Shown here: piece by piece, positions 45,201 to 54,343 of the stretch
Layout: each line of letters starts with the position of its first letter
How positions within the stretch are numbered: position 1 is the first letter of the stretch
Assembly: GCF_005843885.1 (NCBI RefSeq)
Contig: NZ_CP040443.1
Span: 372,001-436,000 of the forward strand
Direction: 5' to 3'
DNA from: Escherichia sp. E4742
GTDB lineage: Bacteria; Pseudomonadota; Gammaproteobacteria; Enterobacterales; Enterobacteriaceae
Length of the DNA: 64,000 bases
The notes under the pieces: generated by a model
What the model was told of the DNA's origin: nothing
Database searches by the model: none
The model's input: only the letters and a program-made list of their open reading frames with translations
Program-made: the position numbers and the translations under genes

Positions 45201-45506
45201 TGCCTGATGCGACGCTTGCGCGTCTTATCAGGCCTACAAACCCGCTCCATTTAACGCGCGGGCGGATAAGGCGTTTTACGCCGCATCCGCCAGTGGTGCC
45301 TGATGCGACGCTTGCGCGTCTTATCAGGCCTACAAACCCACTTCATTTAACGCGTAGGGCGGATAAGGCGTTTTACGCCGCATCCGCCAGTGGTGCCTGA
45401 TGCGACGCTTGCGCGTCTTATCAGGCCTACAAACCCGCTACACTTAACGCGTAGGGCGGATAAGGCGTTTTACGCCGCATCCGCCAGTGGTGCCTGATGC
45501 GACGCT
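45201..45506. repeat. BIME array: three paired REPs plus a partial fourth unit
   Basis: Units begin at 45201, 45297, 45394 and 45491 (period 96-97). Each full unit has a REP beginning TGCCTGATGCGACGC and an inverted REP ending CCGCATCCGCC. The fourth is cut after about 15 bases, just before the mntH stop codon, so the array fills the gap between the convergent genes ypeC and mntH. Confidence 0.93.
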
Positions 45507-45513
45507 CATTCAA

Positions 45514-46752
45514 CTACAGCCCCAATGCCGTTCCCACCAACAACCAGATATTCAGCGTTACCACCAGCACCACAATCATCCAGCCTATTTGTTTAACCCA
45601 TTTGCTATTGACCAGATCGCCCATCAACTTGCTGTCACTGGTGAAAATCAGCAGTGGCACCAGCGCCAGAGCAATACCAAAACTGAGCAGCACCTGACTC
45701 ATAACCAGAATCCGTGTCGGATCTAATCCCATCAGAATGACAATAAATGACGGCAGCATGGTTACCGTACGGCGTACCCACAGCGGGATATGAAAGCGAA
45801 TGAACCCCTGCATCACCACCTGCCCTGCCAACGTACCCACTACCGTTGACGAAAGCCCCGCCGCCACCAGACTTAAACCAAAAACCGTTGCCGCAGCATT
45901 GCTTAACAGCGGTTGCAGCGTCAGGTAAGCCTCATCAAGGTCGGCAACACCAGTATGACCAGAAAAGTGAAACGCGGCGGCAGCCGTTGCTATCATCGCC
46001 AGATTGACAAAGCCAGCGATGGTCATGGCAATCGCCACATCCCATTTGGTCGCAGAGTAACGTTGCTGGCGTGAACCACCGTGTAGATGCTGGGTAAGCG
46101 AAGAGTGAAGATAAATCACATGCGGCATAATCGTCGCCCCTAACACGCCAGCCGCCAGGAAGACCGCTTCCGAGGTCGGTAAACTCGGTATCGCCATACC
46201 TTTGCTCAACTGCACCAGATTCGGTTGGGAGAAAATCAGCTCAACAATATAGGCCGCCGCCACAAACAACAGAAGCCCACCAATCACTTTCTCCAGCGGT
46301 TTTTGCCCGCGACGTTGCAGCATTAAAATCAGGAAAGTGGCGATACCTGTCAGCACCGCCCCCTGCAATAAAGAAACACCAAGAATGAGTTTGAAACCGA
46401 TCGCCGCACCAATAAATTCCGCCAGGTCGGTAGCCATCGCAATAATTTCTGCCTGAACCCAATAGAACCAGACGACAGGACGCGGATAGTGATCGCGAAT
46501 TTGTTCCGCCAGATTTTTACCGGTGGTAATCCCCAGTTTGGCAGAGAGGATCTGAATCAGCATCGCCATCAGATTAGCCCAGACGACCACCCACAACAGT
46601 TGATAGCCGAAGCTGGCGCCCGCCTGAATATTGGTCGCAAAATTACCGGGATCGATATAACCAATCGCCGCAATGAACGCCGGTCCCATTAATGCGAGCC
46701 TCATCTTGCGCGCCGCCCGTCCGCTGCTACTCTCAACGCGATAGTTCGTCAT
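45514..46752 (-). CDS. mntH: NRAMP manganese/divalent-metal transporter MntH
   Basis: MntH imports Mn2+ (and Fe2+) with protons. The 412-residue protein has eleven membrane segments. The metal-coordinating DPGNF lies in the first helix (IGYIDPGNFATNIQAGASFG) and the AxxMPH motif in the sixth (GATIMPHVIYLHSS). Upstream are a perfect MntR palindrome and a Fur-like box, matching the known dual repression by MntR-Mn and Fur-Fe. It is divergent from nupC. Confidence 0.98.
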   Translation of the reverse strand: MTNYRVESSSGRAARKMRLALMGPAFIAAIGYIDPGNFATNIQAGASFGYQLLWVVVWANLMAMLIQILSAKLGITTGKNLAEQIRDHYPRPVVWFYWVQAEIIAMATDLAEFIGAAIGFKLILGVSLLQGAVLTGIATFLILMLQRRGQKPLEKVIGGLLLFVAAAYIVELIFSQPNLVQLSKGMAIPSLPTSEAVFLAAGVLGATIMPHVIYLHSSLTQHLHGGSRQQRYSATKWDVAIAMTIAGFVNLAMIATAAAAFHFSGHTGVADLDEAYLTLQPLLSNAAATVFGLSLVAAGLSSTVVGTLAGQVVMQGFIRFHIPLWVRRTVTMLPSFIVILMGLDPTRILVMSQVLLSFGIALALVPLLIFTSDSKLMGDLVNSKWVKQIGWMIVVLVVTLNIWLLVGTALGL

Positions 46753-46767
46753 CTTGTTGTGCCTCTA

Positions 46768-46789
46768 AAACATAGCCTTTGCTATGTTT
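46768..46789. promoter_or_regulatory. MntR operator upstream of mntH
   Basis: AAACATAGC and GCTATGTTT form perfect 9-base arms with a 4-base centre, 15 bases before the mntH start, matching the E. coli MntR box. Confidence 0.92.
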
Positions 46790-46804
46790 CATGCTATGTC
46801 AAAC

Positions 46805-46823
46805 GAGAATGATTATCAAATTC
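46805..46823. promoter_or_regulatory. Fur box-like site upstream of mntH
   Basis: GAGAATGATTATCAAATTC matches the 19-base Fur consensus GATAATGATTATCATTATC at 15 of 19 positions and lies just upstream of the MntR site. Confidence 0.8.
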
Positions 46824-46960
46824 ATTTAAATGGATTGTGGTGATTTCTCTGATAGGCCAGGATTATGACTACGAAAAGATTGATGATTTGAATGTTATAA
46901 TTATGTTTAATGTTAGCACATTTACATAACTTTCAGCTTCCATACACAACATAGAAAAAA

Positions 46961-46976
46961 TGTATGACAGGTCACT
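46961..46976. promoter_or_regulatory. CRP-like site 1 upstream of nupC
   Basis: TGTATGACAGGTCACT fits the CRP pattern TGTGA-N6-TCACA with two mismatches. Confidence 0.55.
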
Positions 46977-46979
46977 ATT

Positions 46980-46995
46980 TTTGAAGCTTGTCACA
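46980..46995. promoter_or_regulatory. CRP-like site 2 upstream of nupC
   Basis: TTTGAAGCTTGTCACA fits TGTGA-N6-TCACA with one mismatch, four bases after the first site. Close tandem CRP sites are the arrangement used for CytR co-repression, and CytR is a known regulator of nupC. Confidence 0.6.
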
Positions 46996-47090
46996 GGACG
47001 TCATTATAGTGTGTGTCAGATCTCGTTTTCCTTACCCATGTTACATAGAATGTGCACGGAAATTTAACCTGCCTCATATTTGGAGCAAAT

Positions 47091-48293
47091 ATGGACCGCG
47101 TCCTTCATTTTGTACTGGCACTTGCCGTTGTTGCGATTCTCGCACTGCTGGCAAGTAGCGACCGCAAAAAAATTCGTATCCGTTATATTATTCAACTGCT
47201 TGTTATCGAAGTATTACTGGCGTGGTTCTTCCTGAACTCTGACGTTGGTCTGGGCTTCGTGAAAGGCTTCTCCGAAATGTTCGAAAAACTGCTCGGATTT
47301 GCCAACGAAGGTACTAACTTCGTCTTTGGTAGCATGAATGATCAAGGCCTGGCATTCTTCTTCCTGAAAGTGCTGTGCCCTATCGTCTTTATTTCTGCGT
47401 TAATCGGTATTCTCCAGCACATTCGCGTGTTGCCGGTGATTATCCGCGCGATTGGTTTCCTGCTTTCCAAAGTCAACGGCATGGGCAAACTGGAATCCTT
47501 TAACGCCGTCAGCTCCCTGATTCTGGGTCAGTCCGAGAACTTTATCGCCTATAAAGATATCCTCGGCAAAATCTCCCGTAATCGTATGTACACCATGGCA
47601 GCAACTGCGATGTCCACCGTTTCTATGTCCATCGTTGGCGCATACATGACGATGCTGGAGCCGAAATACGTCGTTGCGGCGCTGGTACTGAACATGTTCA
47701 GCACCTTTATCGTGCTGTCGCTGATCAACCCTTACCGTGTTGATGCCAGCGAAGAAAACATTCAGATGTCCAACCTGCACGAAGGTCAGAGCTTCTTCGA
47801 AATGCTGGGTGAATACATTCTGGCAGGTTTCAAAGTCGCCATTATCGTTGCAGCGATGCTGATCGGCTTTATCGCCCTGATCGCCGCGCTGAACGCACTG
47901 TTTGCCACCGTGACCGGCTGGTTTGGCTACAGCATCTCCTTCCAGGGCATCCTGGGCTACATCTTCTATCCGGTTGCATGGGTAATGGGTGTTCCGTCCA
48001 ACGAAGCACTGCAAGTGGGCAGTATCATGGCGACCAAACTGGTTTCCAACGAGTTCGTAGCAATGATGGATCTGCAGAAAATTGCTTCCACGCTTTCTCC
48101 GCGTGCAGAAGGCATCATCTCTGTATTCCTGGTATCCTTTGCTAACTTCTCTTCTATCGGGATTATCGCGGGTGCAGTTAAAGGCCTGAACGAAGAGCAA
48201 GGTAACGTGGTTTCTCGCTTCGGTCTGAAACTGGTTTACGGCTCTACGCTGGTTAGTGTGCTGTCTGCGTCAATCGCAGCACTGGTACTGTAA
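47091..48293 (+). CDS. nupC: Nucleoside-proton symporter NupC
   Basis: NupC is a concentrative nucleoside transporter in the inner membrane, taking up all common nucleosides except guanosine-type ones. The 400-residue protein has the CNT-family blocks GQSENFIAYKDI near 155 and the C-terminal GIIAGAVKGLNEEQG region. The ATG at 47091 follows TGGAGC; an upstream in-frame ATG at 47052 would add 13 residues and is not used in E. coli. It ends with a shared terminator. Confidence 0.97.
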   Translation: MDRVLHFVLALAVVAILALLASSDRKKIRIRYIIQLLVIEVLLAWFFLNSDVGLGFVKGFSEMFEKLLGFANEGTNFVFGSMNDQGLAFFFLKVLCPIVFISALIGILQHIRVLPVIIRAIGFLLSKVNGMGKLESFNAVSSLILGQSENFIAYKDILGKISRNRMYTMAATAMSTVSMSIVGAYMTMLEPKYVVAALVLNMFSTFIVLSLINPYRVDASEENIQMSNLHEGQSFFEMLGEYILAGFKVAIIVAAMLIGFIALIAALNALFATVTGWFGYSISFQGILGYIFYPVAWVMGVPSNEALQVGSIMATKLVSNEFVAMMDLQKIASTLSPRAEGIISVFLVSFANFSSIGIIAGAVKGLNEEQGNVVSRFGLKLVYGSTLVSVLSASIAALVL

Positions 48294-48303
48294 GCGAATC
48301 CAT

Positions 48304-48336
48304 TAAAAAAGCCGGGGATAATTCCCCGGCATTTTT
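48304..48336. terminator. Bidirectional terminator between nupC and pdeA
   Basis: GCCGGGGA (48311-48318) pairs with TCCCCGGC (48323-48330), with an A-run before and T-run after. Confidence 0.93.
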
Positions 48337-48343
48337 ACGCCTG

Positions 48344-50533
48344 TTAATCAACTAATGGTTGCGGGCGACCAATTAAATACCCTTGCAGATATTGCACCCC
48401 GAGCTTATGCAATAGCGCCTGCTGCTGTTGCGTCTCGACAAACTCCGCGACCACACTCAATGACTTCGCTTTCGCCAGATCGGTAATTGATCTCACTATC
48501 ATCGCATCCAGTGTATTAGTGACGATATCCTTAACGAAGACGCCATCAATCTTGATGATATCAGCCTGCAAACGTTTTAACCGTTCGTAGTTGGCATAGC
48601 CTGTGCCAAAGTCATCAATCGCAATACGGAAGCCAAACTTATGCAGTTGTTCGATATTGTACATACTGCTTTCTGCGTTAGAAAACGCCTGCTCCTCGGT
48701 GATCTCAATAATCACAGCCTCCGGGGAGACACGGTAACGTTTAAACAGACGAATAATTCGCCCGGCGATATTCTTTTGCAGTAGAGTGAGTGGCATTAAA
48801 TTGACTGAAAAGCGCGGGCCTTTCTTGTCGCAAGGGTGGGTTGCCAGCCACTTCAGTAGGGATTCCAGCACCTGTAAATCGAATCGCGCACTAAGGTTAA
48901 ATTGGGCAATAAGCGGCAAAAATTTATCAGGCGTCATTATGCCGCCGTCGTATTTCAGACGCGCAAGGATTTCATCATAGCCCTGCCCCTCTTTGTTACG
49001 AATGGGTTGAGCGTAGAGGAGCAAATCACCATTATCTAACGCCTTACGAATGGTGTTCAGCAACAGTACCTGTTTGGTGGTCTGCCCGGACGCCATCTCC
49101 TCTCGATTATCCAACGCCAGAACGTGATGATGAACGCAGGATTGTTCCGCCAGCCAGCTTAACTGCCCCAGCATGGGCTGCAGGGTTTCCTGATTGCCAT
49201 CAAAACGCCCCCAGGCAGCACCGTAGCCCATATCCAGCCCGGTGTTGTTCCAGTGGATTTGCCGACTGTTGAGAACGTTAACCATATGCTGTAGCCGCCC
49301 TTCCGTTTCCGGCCCGGTCAGTACCAACAACAATTCGCTCCCCGGCAATTGATACAACTTTTCGTTTTCCTGCATCAATGGCAGTAATGTACGGTAAATT
49401 GAGCGGATACAATGAACGCGCATTACTAACCCGTAATGGCGACTCATAAACTCAAGATTATCAATGCGCAGACAGCAAAAACTCTTACCAGCCTCTTGCT
49501 CCTGCGATTGCTCCAGTGCACGAAAGTTGGGTAATAGCGTTAACGGATCGGTCAGGGCCTGCAAATGCCAGCGACGGTTAAGCCATTCGCTACGATAATA
49601 AATGCGTACCATGTAAAGCAGGCAAACGCTAAAGGAAATCAGCACCGCGAGAATAAATGCCAGCGAATATTCTGTTTCCACCCCTTGTAAAAAATTCTGG
49701 TTGTAATTCAGGAGGAAAAGCGTCGATACAGCCCAGGTAAGATTTAAAAACGGATAACGAAGTTTACCGACACCAAGGGTAAAGATGATAAAGAAAACAG
49801 GTACCAGATAGCCGGCGATAAAGTCGTTTTCATAAGGCGTGCACATCAAAAGTAGCAGAACGCTAAGAGCCGCCAGCCAACTTAAGGTAAATGTGCGTTT
49901 TTCTTTACTCAGCGACGGCGCGATATCTCTGCGCCACAATATCTGTGCAAAGTGAGGACTTACAATCATGCGAGTGAGATAGTAGAAGAGCATGTTGTAA
50001 ATCAACACGGCGGTGAAAAGGCTTAGTAAATCAACGACCGTGAAAATCGCGTCGGCATCGCCGAAAAAGGTTGATATCTTTAGTGGGAAATCAAAGAACC
50101 TGCCCACGAGATACATGCTGCATTTGATGCCGAACGGCGTCACCAAACCAAGCCAGAAGAGACGTTGCCATACGTTTCGGGTGGTTAATCCATAGCGCCA
50201 ACGCGTTCCCAACTGCCAGCGTAATATCGCGCAGGCACACAGCACAGCAAACGTCTGGCTGCCAAGCATAACGGCGGTTTGCAAAAATGAGAGATGAAAA
50301 TTCCACAGATTGGTGCAAAACATTCCACATAAAACGGGAACGACACCGCGCCAGCCGAAGATAAAGAATATTGATAGCATTACGCACAGTGGCATCCACG
50401 CCAGGAAAATATAGCTGGAGTGGATAACAGCAAGTGGCGATATAAAACGGGATAGCTGAATAAGTACCACGGTGAGCGTAAACGCTAGTGTAAATATCTT
50501 GATATTTTTTATCAGGTTATGCTCCACAAACAT
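48344..50533 (-). CDS. pdeA: c-di-GMP phosphodiesterase PdeA (YfeA)
   Basis: A 729-residue protein: an N-terminal MASE1-type membrane sensor of about eight helices (residues 1-320), a degenerate GGDEF domain (YQLPGSELLLVL in place of the GGDEF loop) and a C-terminal EAL domain. The EAL residues needed for c-di-GMP hydrolysis appear present: YAQPI, the EIL replacing EAL, the asparagine of FSVNLMPL, ITEEQ, the DDFGTGYAN loop, KIDG and the final glutamate of AEFVETQ. A GGDEF site without catalytic residues would at most bind GTP. The ATG at 50533 gives the K-12 length. It is a single gene convergent with nupC. Confidence 0.94.
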   Translation of the reverse strand: MFVEHNLIKNIKIFTLAFTLTVVLIQLSRFISPLAVIHSSYIFLAWMPLCVMLSIFFIFGWRGVVPVLCGMFCTNLWNFHLSFLQTAVMLGSQTFAVLCACAILRWQLGTRWRYGLTTRNVWQRLFWLGLVTPFGIKCSMYLVGRFFDFPLKISTFFGDADAIFTVVDLLSLFTAVLIYNMLFYYLTRMIVSPHFAQILWRRDIAPSLSKEKRTFTLSWLAALSVLLLLMCTPYENDFIAGYLVPVFFIIFTLGVGKLRYPFLNLTWAVSTLFLLNYNQNFLQGVETEYSLAFILAVLISFSVCLLYMVRIYYRSEWLNRRWHLQALTDPLTLLPNFRALEQSQEQEAGKSFCCLRIDNLEFMSRHYGLVMRVHCIRSIYRTLLPLMQENEKLYQLPGSELLLVLTGPETEGRLQHMVNVLNSRQIHWNNTGLDMGYGAAWGRFDGNQETLQPMLGQLSWLAEQSCVHHHVLALDNREEMASGQTTKQVLLLNTIRKALDNGDLLLYAQPIRNKEGQGYDEILARLKYDGGIMTPDKFLPLIAQFNLSARFDLQVLESLLKWLATHPCDKKGPRFSVNLMPLTLLQKNIAGRIIRLFKRYRVSPEAVIIEITEEQAFSNAESSMYNIEQLHKFGFRIAIDDFGTGYANYERLKRLQADIIKIDGVFVKDIVTNTLDAMIVRSITDLAKAKSLSVVAEFVETQQQQALLHKLGVQYLQGYLIGRPQPLVD

Positions 50534-50706
50534 GAGTACACTACTCTCACTGATCGGGGTTTTAAGGCACACAAATAATATGTTTATTCGCATCGCGAAG
50601 CAAACAGGGACCGACCTGTTGCCGATATTTCATCCAATGATGTTTCCAACAGGCAACACTAACCCGGGGCGTAGACTGTATTACAAAAGCGGCAAAAAGC
50701 AGAGAC

Positions 50707-50736
50707 AAAAAACCCCCGCTTCGCAGCGAGGGTTTG
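50707..50736 (-). terminator. Intrinsic terminator of the alaWX tRNA unit
   Basis: An AACCC-to-GGGTT hairpin with the stem CCCTCGCT/AGCGGGGG around a CGC centre is followed on the minus strand by TTTTTTG. It lies six bases beyond the second tRNA. Confidence 0.88.
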
Positions 50737-50741
50737 AAATT

Positions 50742-50817
<76 letters not shown>

Positions 50818-50856
50818 ACGAGTCGTTTACGTACCAAATTTGCTGGGTGCAAAATT

Positions 50857-50932
<76 letters not shown>

Positions 50933-51152
50933 ATAACGTAAAGCTTGTCGAGTTGACGGGCGGCATCATATGAATTCCGCCCGAATGTGTCAACGGCAAA
51001 TTGCAAGGCGTAGTTTCAATCGCTGAAAAATCAGGCAAATGAACTATTTTGGATAGTCGCTCGCATTCAGTAGTTATTCCTGTCACGGTTTCTTGTAAAG
51101 TGGTGTTATAAAATGAACCACTAATAGACCCGCAATCATTCAGGGAATTGTT

Positions 51153-51512
51153 ATGTTCAAGGAGAGGATGACGCCAGATGAACTTGCCAGGCTGACCGGT
51201 TATAGCCGCCAGACCATCAATAAATGGGTACGCAAGCAAGGCTGGACGACATCACCAAAACCAGGTGTCCAGGGTGGCAAGGCCCGACTGATTCACGTCA
51301 ATAAACAAGTTCGTGAATATATTCGTAATGCAGAACGCCCTGACGGTCAGAGAGAAGCACCTGAACTGTCTGGCGATACGCCGCTTGAAATGCTGCTGGT
51401 AACGCTGGCGAAAGAAATGACGCCTCTTGAACAAAAACAGTTTACATCCTTGCTTCTGCGGGAAGGGATTATCGGATTATTACAACGCTTAGGGATTCGC
51501 GACAGCAAATAA
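51153..51512 (+). CDS. yfeC: DNA-binding-like protein YfeC
   Basis: A 119-residue protein with an N-terminal winged-helix/HTH resembling the DNA-binding domain of Mu-type repressors (DELARLTGYSRQTINKWVRK, residues 8-27), a wing with glycine/lysine-rich GVQGGKARLI, and a helical C-terminal half. Its target and function are unknown. The ATG at 51153 has AGGGA six bases upstream. A second ATG at 51168, with AAGGAG only three bases away, would give 114 residues. It is a paralogue of yfeD, which starts one base after its stop. Confidence 0.88.
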   Translation: MFKERMTPDELARLTGYSRQTINKWVRKQGWTTSPKPGVQGGKARLIHVNKQVREYIRNAERPDGQREAPELSGDTPLEMLLVTLAKEMTPLEQKQFTSLLLREGIIGLLQRLGIRDSK

Positions 51513-51513
51513 T

Positions 51514-51906
51514 ATGAAAAGATTACGCAATAAAATGACCACCGAAGAGCTGGCGGAATGCCTCGGTGTGGCTAAACAAACTGTTAACCGTTGGATCAGA
51601 GAAAAGGGCTGGAGAACGGAAAAATTTCCCGGCGTGAAAGGAGGTCGTGCCAGACTTATTCTGGTCGATTCGCAGGTTTGCGAGTTTATTCAGAACACGC
51701 CTGCGTTCCATAACACACCAATGTTGATGGAAGCTGAAGAGAGAATTGCTGAATACGCTCCTGGTGCACGCGCCCCGGCGTATCGACAAATCATCAACGC
51801 GATAGATAATATGACAGACATTGAGCAGGAAAAAGTCGCGCAATTTTTGTCACGTGAAGGAATTCGCAATTTCCTCGCCCGTCTCGATATTGACGAATCA
51901 GCATAA
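51514..51906 (+). CDS. yfeD: DNA-binding-like protein YfeD
   Basis: A 130-residue paralogue of YfeC. The HTH reads EELAECLGVAKQTVNRWIRE (residues 11-30), and the following GVKGGRARLILVD matches the YfeC wing. The C-termini are also similar (LSREGIRNFLARL against LLREGIIGLLQRL), so the pair arose by tandem duplication. The two genes are translationally coupled. It may be a self-regulated repressor pair, but no ligand or target is known. Terminator follows. Confidence 0.88.
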   Translation: MKRLRNKMTTEELAECLGVAKQTVNRWIREKGWRTEKFPGVKGGRARLILVDSQVCEFIQNTPAFHNTPMLMEAEERIAEYAPGARAPAYRQIINAIDNMTDIEQEKVAQFLSREGIRNFLARLDIDESA

Positions 51907-51910
51907 GTAA

Positions 51911-51946
51911 AAAAACGGCAGGATATTATCTCCTGCCGTTTTTTTT
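51911..51946. terminator. Bidirectional terminator between yfeD and gltX
   Basis: ACGGCAGGA and TCCTGCCGT pair around a 7-base loop, with A- and T-runs, between the convergent genes yfeD and gltX. Confidence 0.95.
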
Positions 51947-51955
51947 ATACTCTAA

Positions 51956-53371
51956 TTACTGCTGATTTTCGCGTTCAGCAATAAAGGCCAGCGCTTTGTT
52001 GATACGCTCAATGCTACGTGCTTTACCGATCGCGTGAACGGTAACATCCAGTGCCGGAGACTGCCCAGCACCAGTGACAGCAACACGCAGCGGCATCCCT
52101 ACTTTACCCATCCCCACTTCCAGCTCATCCGCTGTAGCCTGAATCGCGTGGTGAACATTTTCCGCCGTCCAGTCAGTGATAGCAGACAGTTTGTCACGTA
52201 CCACTTCCAGCGGCTGACGCGCTACCGGACGCAGATGTTTTTTCGCAGCATCGGCATCAAACTCAGCAAAATCTTCGTAGAAGTAACGGCAGCTCTGTGC
52301 CATCTCTTTGAGCGTTTTGCAGCGTTCGCCCAGCAGTTTCACCAGCTCAGCAAGCTGCGGGCCGTTACGGGTATCAATATTTTCCTGCTCGATGTGCCAC
52401 TGTAAATGGGTAGCAACATACTCCGGCGGCAGCGTGTTAATGTAATGATGGTTCAGCCACAGCAGCTTGTCGGTGTTGAACGCACTGGCCGATTTGCTGA
52501 CGGCATTCAGGGTGAAGTATATGATCATCTCTTCACGAGTGAAGATTTCCTGATCGCCGTGGGACCAGCCCAGACGCACCAGATAGTTCAACAGTGCTTC
52601 TGGCAGATAGCCGTCATCACGATACTGCATTACGCTGACTGCACCGTGACGTTTGGACAATTTTTTACCGTCATCACCGTTGATCATAGAAACGTGTGCG
52701 TAAACCGGTACGGGCGCTTTCAGAGCTTTCAGAATGTTGATCTGGCGCGGCGTGTTGTTGATATGGTCTTCACCACGGATGACGTGAGTAATTTCCATAT
52801 CCCAGTCGTCGACAACCACACAGAAGTTATAGGTCGGAGAACCATCGGTACGGCGGATAATCAGATCATCCAGCTCCTGGTTGCTGAACTCGATTGGACC
52901 ACGGATCTGATCGTCAAAAACAACGGAACCTTCCTGTGGGTTAGCAAAACGTACAACGCACGGTTCATCATCAGCGTGATGTTCATGGCTGTGGCGGCAA
53001 CGGCCGTCATAACGCGGCTTCTCGCCTTTTGCCATCTGCTCTTCACGCAGCGCTTCGAGGCGCTCTTTAGAGCAGTAGCATTTATAGGCAGTACCCTCTT
53101 CCAGCATCTGATCGATAACCGCGTTATAGCGATCGAAACGTTTGGTCTGGAAGTACGGGCCTTCATCCCACTCCAGACTCAGCCAGTTCATGCCATCCAT
53201 AATGGCTTCGATAGCTTCCGGCGTGGAACGCTCAAGATCGGTGTCTTCAATACGCAGCACGAACTCACCGCCGTGGTTACGTGCAAAAAGCCAGGAGTAA
53301 AGAGCAGTACGCGCGCCGCCAACGTGCAGATAGCCTGTTGGGCTTGGCGCGAAGCGAGTTTTGATTTTCAT
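51956..53371 (-). CDS. gltX: Glutamyl-tRNA synthetase GltX
   Basis: A 471-residue class I aminoacyl-tRNA synthetase of the discriminating bacterial type. The HIGH-type motif is PSPTGYLHVGGART at 9-22, and the KMSKS-type motif is GDDGKKLSKRHG near 237. The zinc-binding CYCSKERLEALREEQ segment followed by CRHSH near 98-127 is typical of E. coli GltX. It lies between yfeD and the valU tRNA cluster, transcribed toward yfeD. Confidence 0.99.
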   Translation of the reverse strand: MKIKTRFAPSPTGYLHVGGARTALYSWLFARNHGGEFVLRIEDTDLERSTPEAIEAIMDGMNWLSLEWDEGPYFQTKRFDRYNAVIDQMLEEGTAYKCYCSKERLEALREEQMAKGEKPRYDGRCRHSHEHHADDEPCVVRFANPQEGSVVFDDQIRGPIEFSNQELDDLIIRRTDGSPTYNFCVVVDDWDMEITHVIRGEDHINNTPRQINILKALKAPVPVYAHVSMINGDDGKKLSKRHGAVSVMQYRDDGYLPEALLNYLVRLGWSHGDQEIFTREEMIIYFTLNAVSKSASAFNTDKLLWLNHHYINTLPPEYVATHLQWHIEQENIDTRNGPQLAELVKLLGERCKTLKEMAQSCRYFYEDFAEFDADAAKKHLRPVARQPLEVVRDKLSAITDWTAENVHHAIQATADELEVGMGKVGMPLRVAVTGAGQSPALDVTVHAIGKARSIERINKALAFIAERENQQ

Positions 53372-53629
53372 GAAATGGCCTTACGTTTAGAAAGATGCCG
53401 ACAACCGGCAAATCCTGGAAAAATTGAGTGGGCGATATTCTATCACTCCAGCCTGATTCCTCAATGTAGTTCGGGTTGCTACATGATGCATTATTGTTTT
53501 CGTTGACAAATTGCGCAACACGGTCTGTTTCGCGATCATCTTGCTTAAAATTACGACGAACGAACAATTTCTTTAGAAAATGCATTGACTCATTTTCAAC
53601 TCTCCCTATAATGCGACTCCACACAGCGG

Positions 53630-53705
53630 GGGTGATTAGCTCAGCTGGGAGAGCACCTCCCTTACAAGGAGGGGGTCGGCGGTTCGATCCCGTCATCACC
53701 CACCA
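53630..53705 (+). tRNA. valU: tRNA-Val (anticodon UAC), first of three
   Basis: A 76-base cloverleaf with encoded CCA: acceptor GGGTGAT/ATCACCC, anticodon arm CTCCC-TTACAAG-GAGGG with anticodon TAC. It opens the valU-valX-valY-lysV unit, as in E. coli, and is identical to the next two copies. Confidence 0.98.
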
Positions 53706-53749
53706 ACTACTTTATGTAGTCTCCGCCGTGTAGCAAGAAATTGAGAAGT

Positions 53750-53825
53750 GGGTGATTAGCTCAGCTGGGAGAGCACCTCCCTTACAAGGAGGGGGTCGGC
53801 GGTTCGATCCCGTCATCACCCACCA
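53750..53825 (+). tRNA. valX: tRNA-Val (anticodon UAC), second of three
   Basis: Identical in sequence to the first copy, 44 bases downstream of it, in the same polycistronic tRNA unit. Confidence 0.98.
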
Positions 53826-53871
53826 CTTTCTCGCCAGCTAAATTTCTTGTAACAATGTGAAGTACCGAAGT

Positions 53872-53947
53872 GGGTGATTAGCTCAGCTGGGAGAGCACCT
53901 CCCTTACAAGGAGGGGGTCGGCGGTTCGATCCCGTCATCACCCACCA
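53872..53947 (+). tRNA. valY: tRNA-Val (anticodon UAC), third of three
   Basis: Identical in sequence to the other two copies. It ends four bases before the tRNA-Lys gene, so the precursor spacer must be trimmed between tightly packed tRNAs. Confidence 0.98.
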
Positions 53948-53951
53948 CTTC

Positions 53952-54027
53952 GGGTCGTTAGCTCAGTTGGTAGAGCAGTTGACTTTTAATCAATTGGTCG
54001 CAGGTTCGAATCCTGCACGACCCACCA
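53952..54027 (+). tRNA. lysV: tRNA-Lys (anticodon UUU)
   Basis: A 76-base cloverleaf with encoded CCA: acceptor GGGTCGT/ACGACCC, anticodon loop CTTTTAA (anticodon TTT) and T-arm GCAGGTTCGAATCCTGC. Last of the tRNA unit. Its final 18 bases are the start of the repeat array that follows. Confidence 0.98.
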
Positions 54028-54031
54028 ATGT

Positions 54032-54058
54032 AAAAAAGCGCCCTAAAGGCGCTTTTTT
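54032..54058 (+). terminator. Terminator 1 of the lysV unit
   Basis: A GCGCC/GGCGC stem flanked by six A and six T, five bases after the tRNA-Lys CCA. It is the natural end of the valU-lysV transcript. Confidence 0.93.
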
Positions 54059-54187
54059 GCTATCTGCGATATTCAAAGATTCGAACCTGCAGCAGGTTCG
54101 AGTTGAGCGCAGCGAAACAACGGAGCCGCTCGCGGCGACGGCCCGAAGGGCGAGCGAAGCGAGTCATCCTGCACGACCCACCAATGT

Positions 54188-54214
54188 AAAAAGGCGCCCT
54201 AAAGGCGCCTTTTT
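54188..54214 (+). terminator. Terminator 2, in repeat unit 2
   Basis: The same hairpin as in unit 1, but with paired changes lengthening the stem to GGCGCC/GGCGCC, so pairing is kept. Confidence 0.88.
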
Positions 54215-54343
54215 GCTATGTGCGATATTCAAAGATTCGAACCTGCAGCAGGTTCGAGTTGAGCGCAGCGAAACAACGGAGCCGCTTGCGGCTACGACCC
54301 GAAGGGCGAGCGAAGCGAGTCATCCTGCTCGACCCACCAATGT

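Larger units (their letters stand above)
46827..47090. other. nupC promoter side of the mntH-nupC region
   Basis: This AT-rich part carries two CRP-type sites (annotated separately) and the nupC ribosome-binding site TGGAG. In E. coli nupC is controlled by CRP, CytR and NagC; I could not assign NagC sites. Confidence 0.65.

Noticed and set aside
47400..48200. A 266-codon frame opposite nupC
   Set aside because: Composition follows the codon pattern of nupC on the other strand; no recognisable motif.
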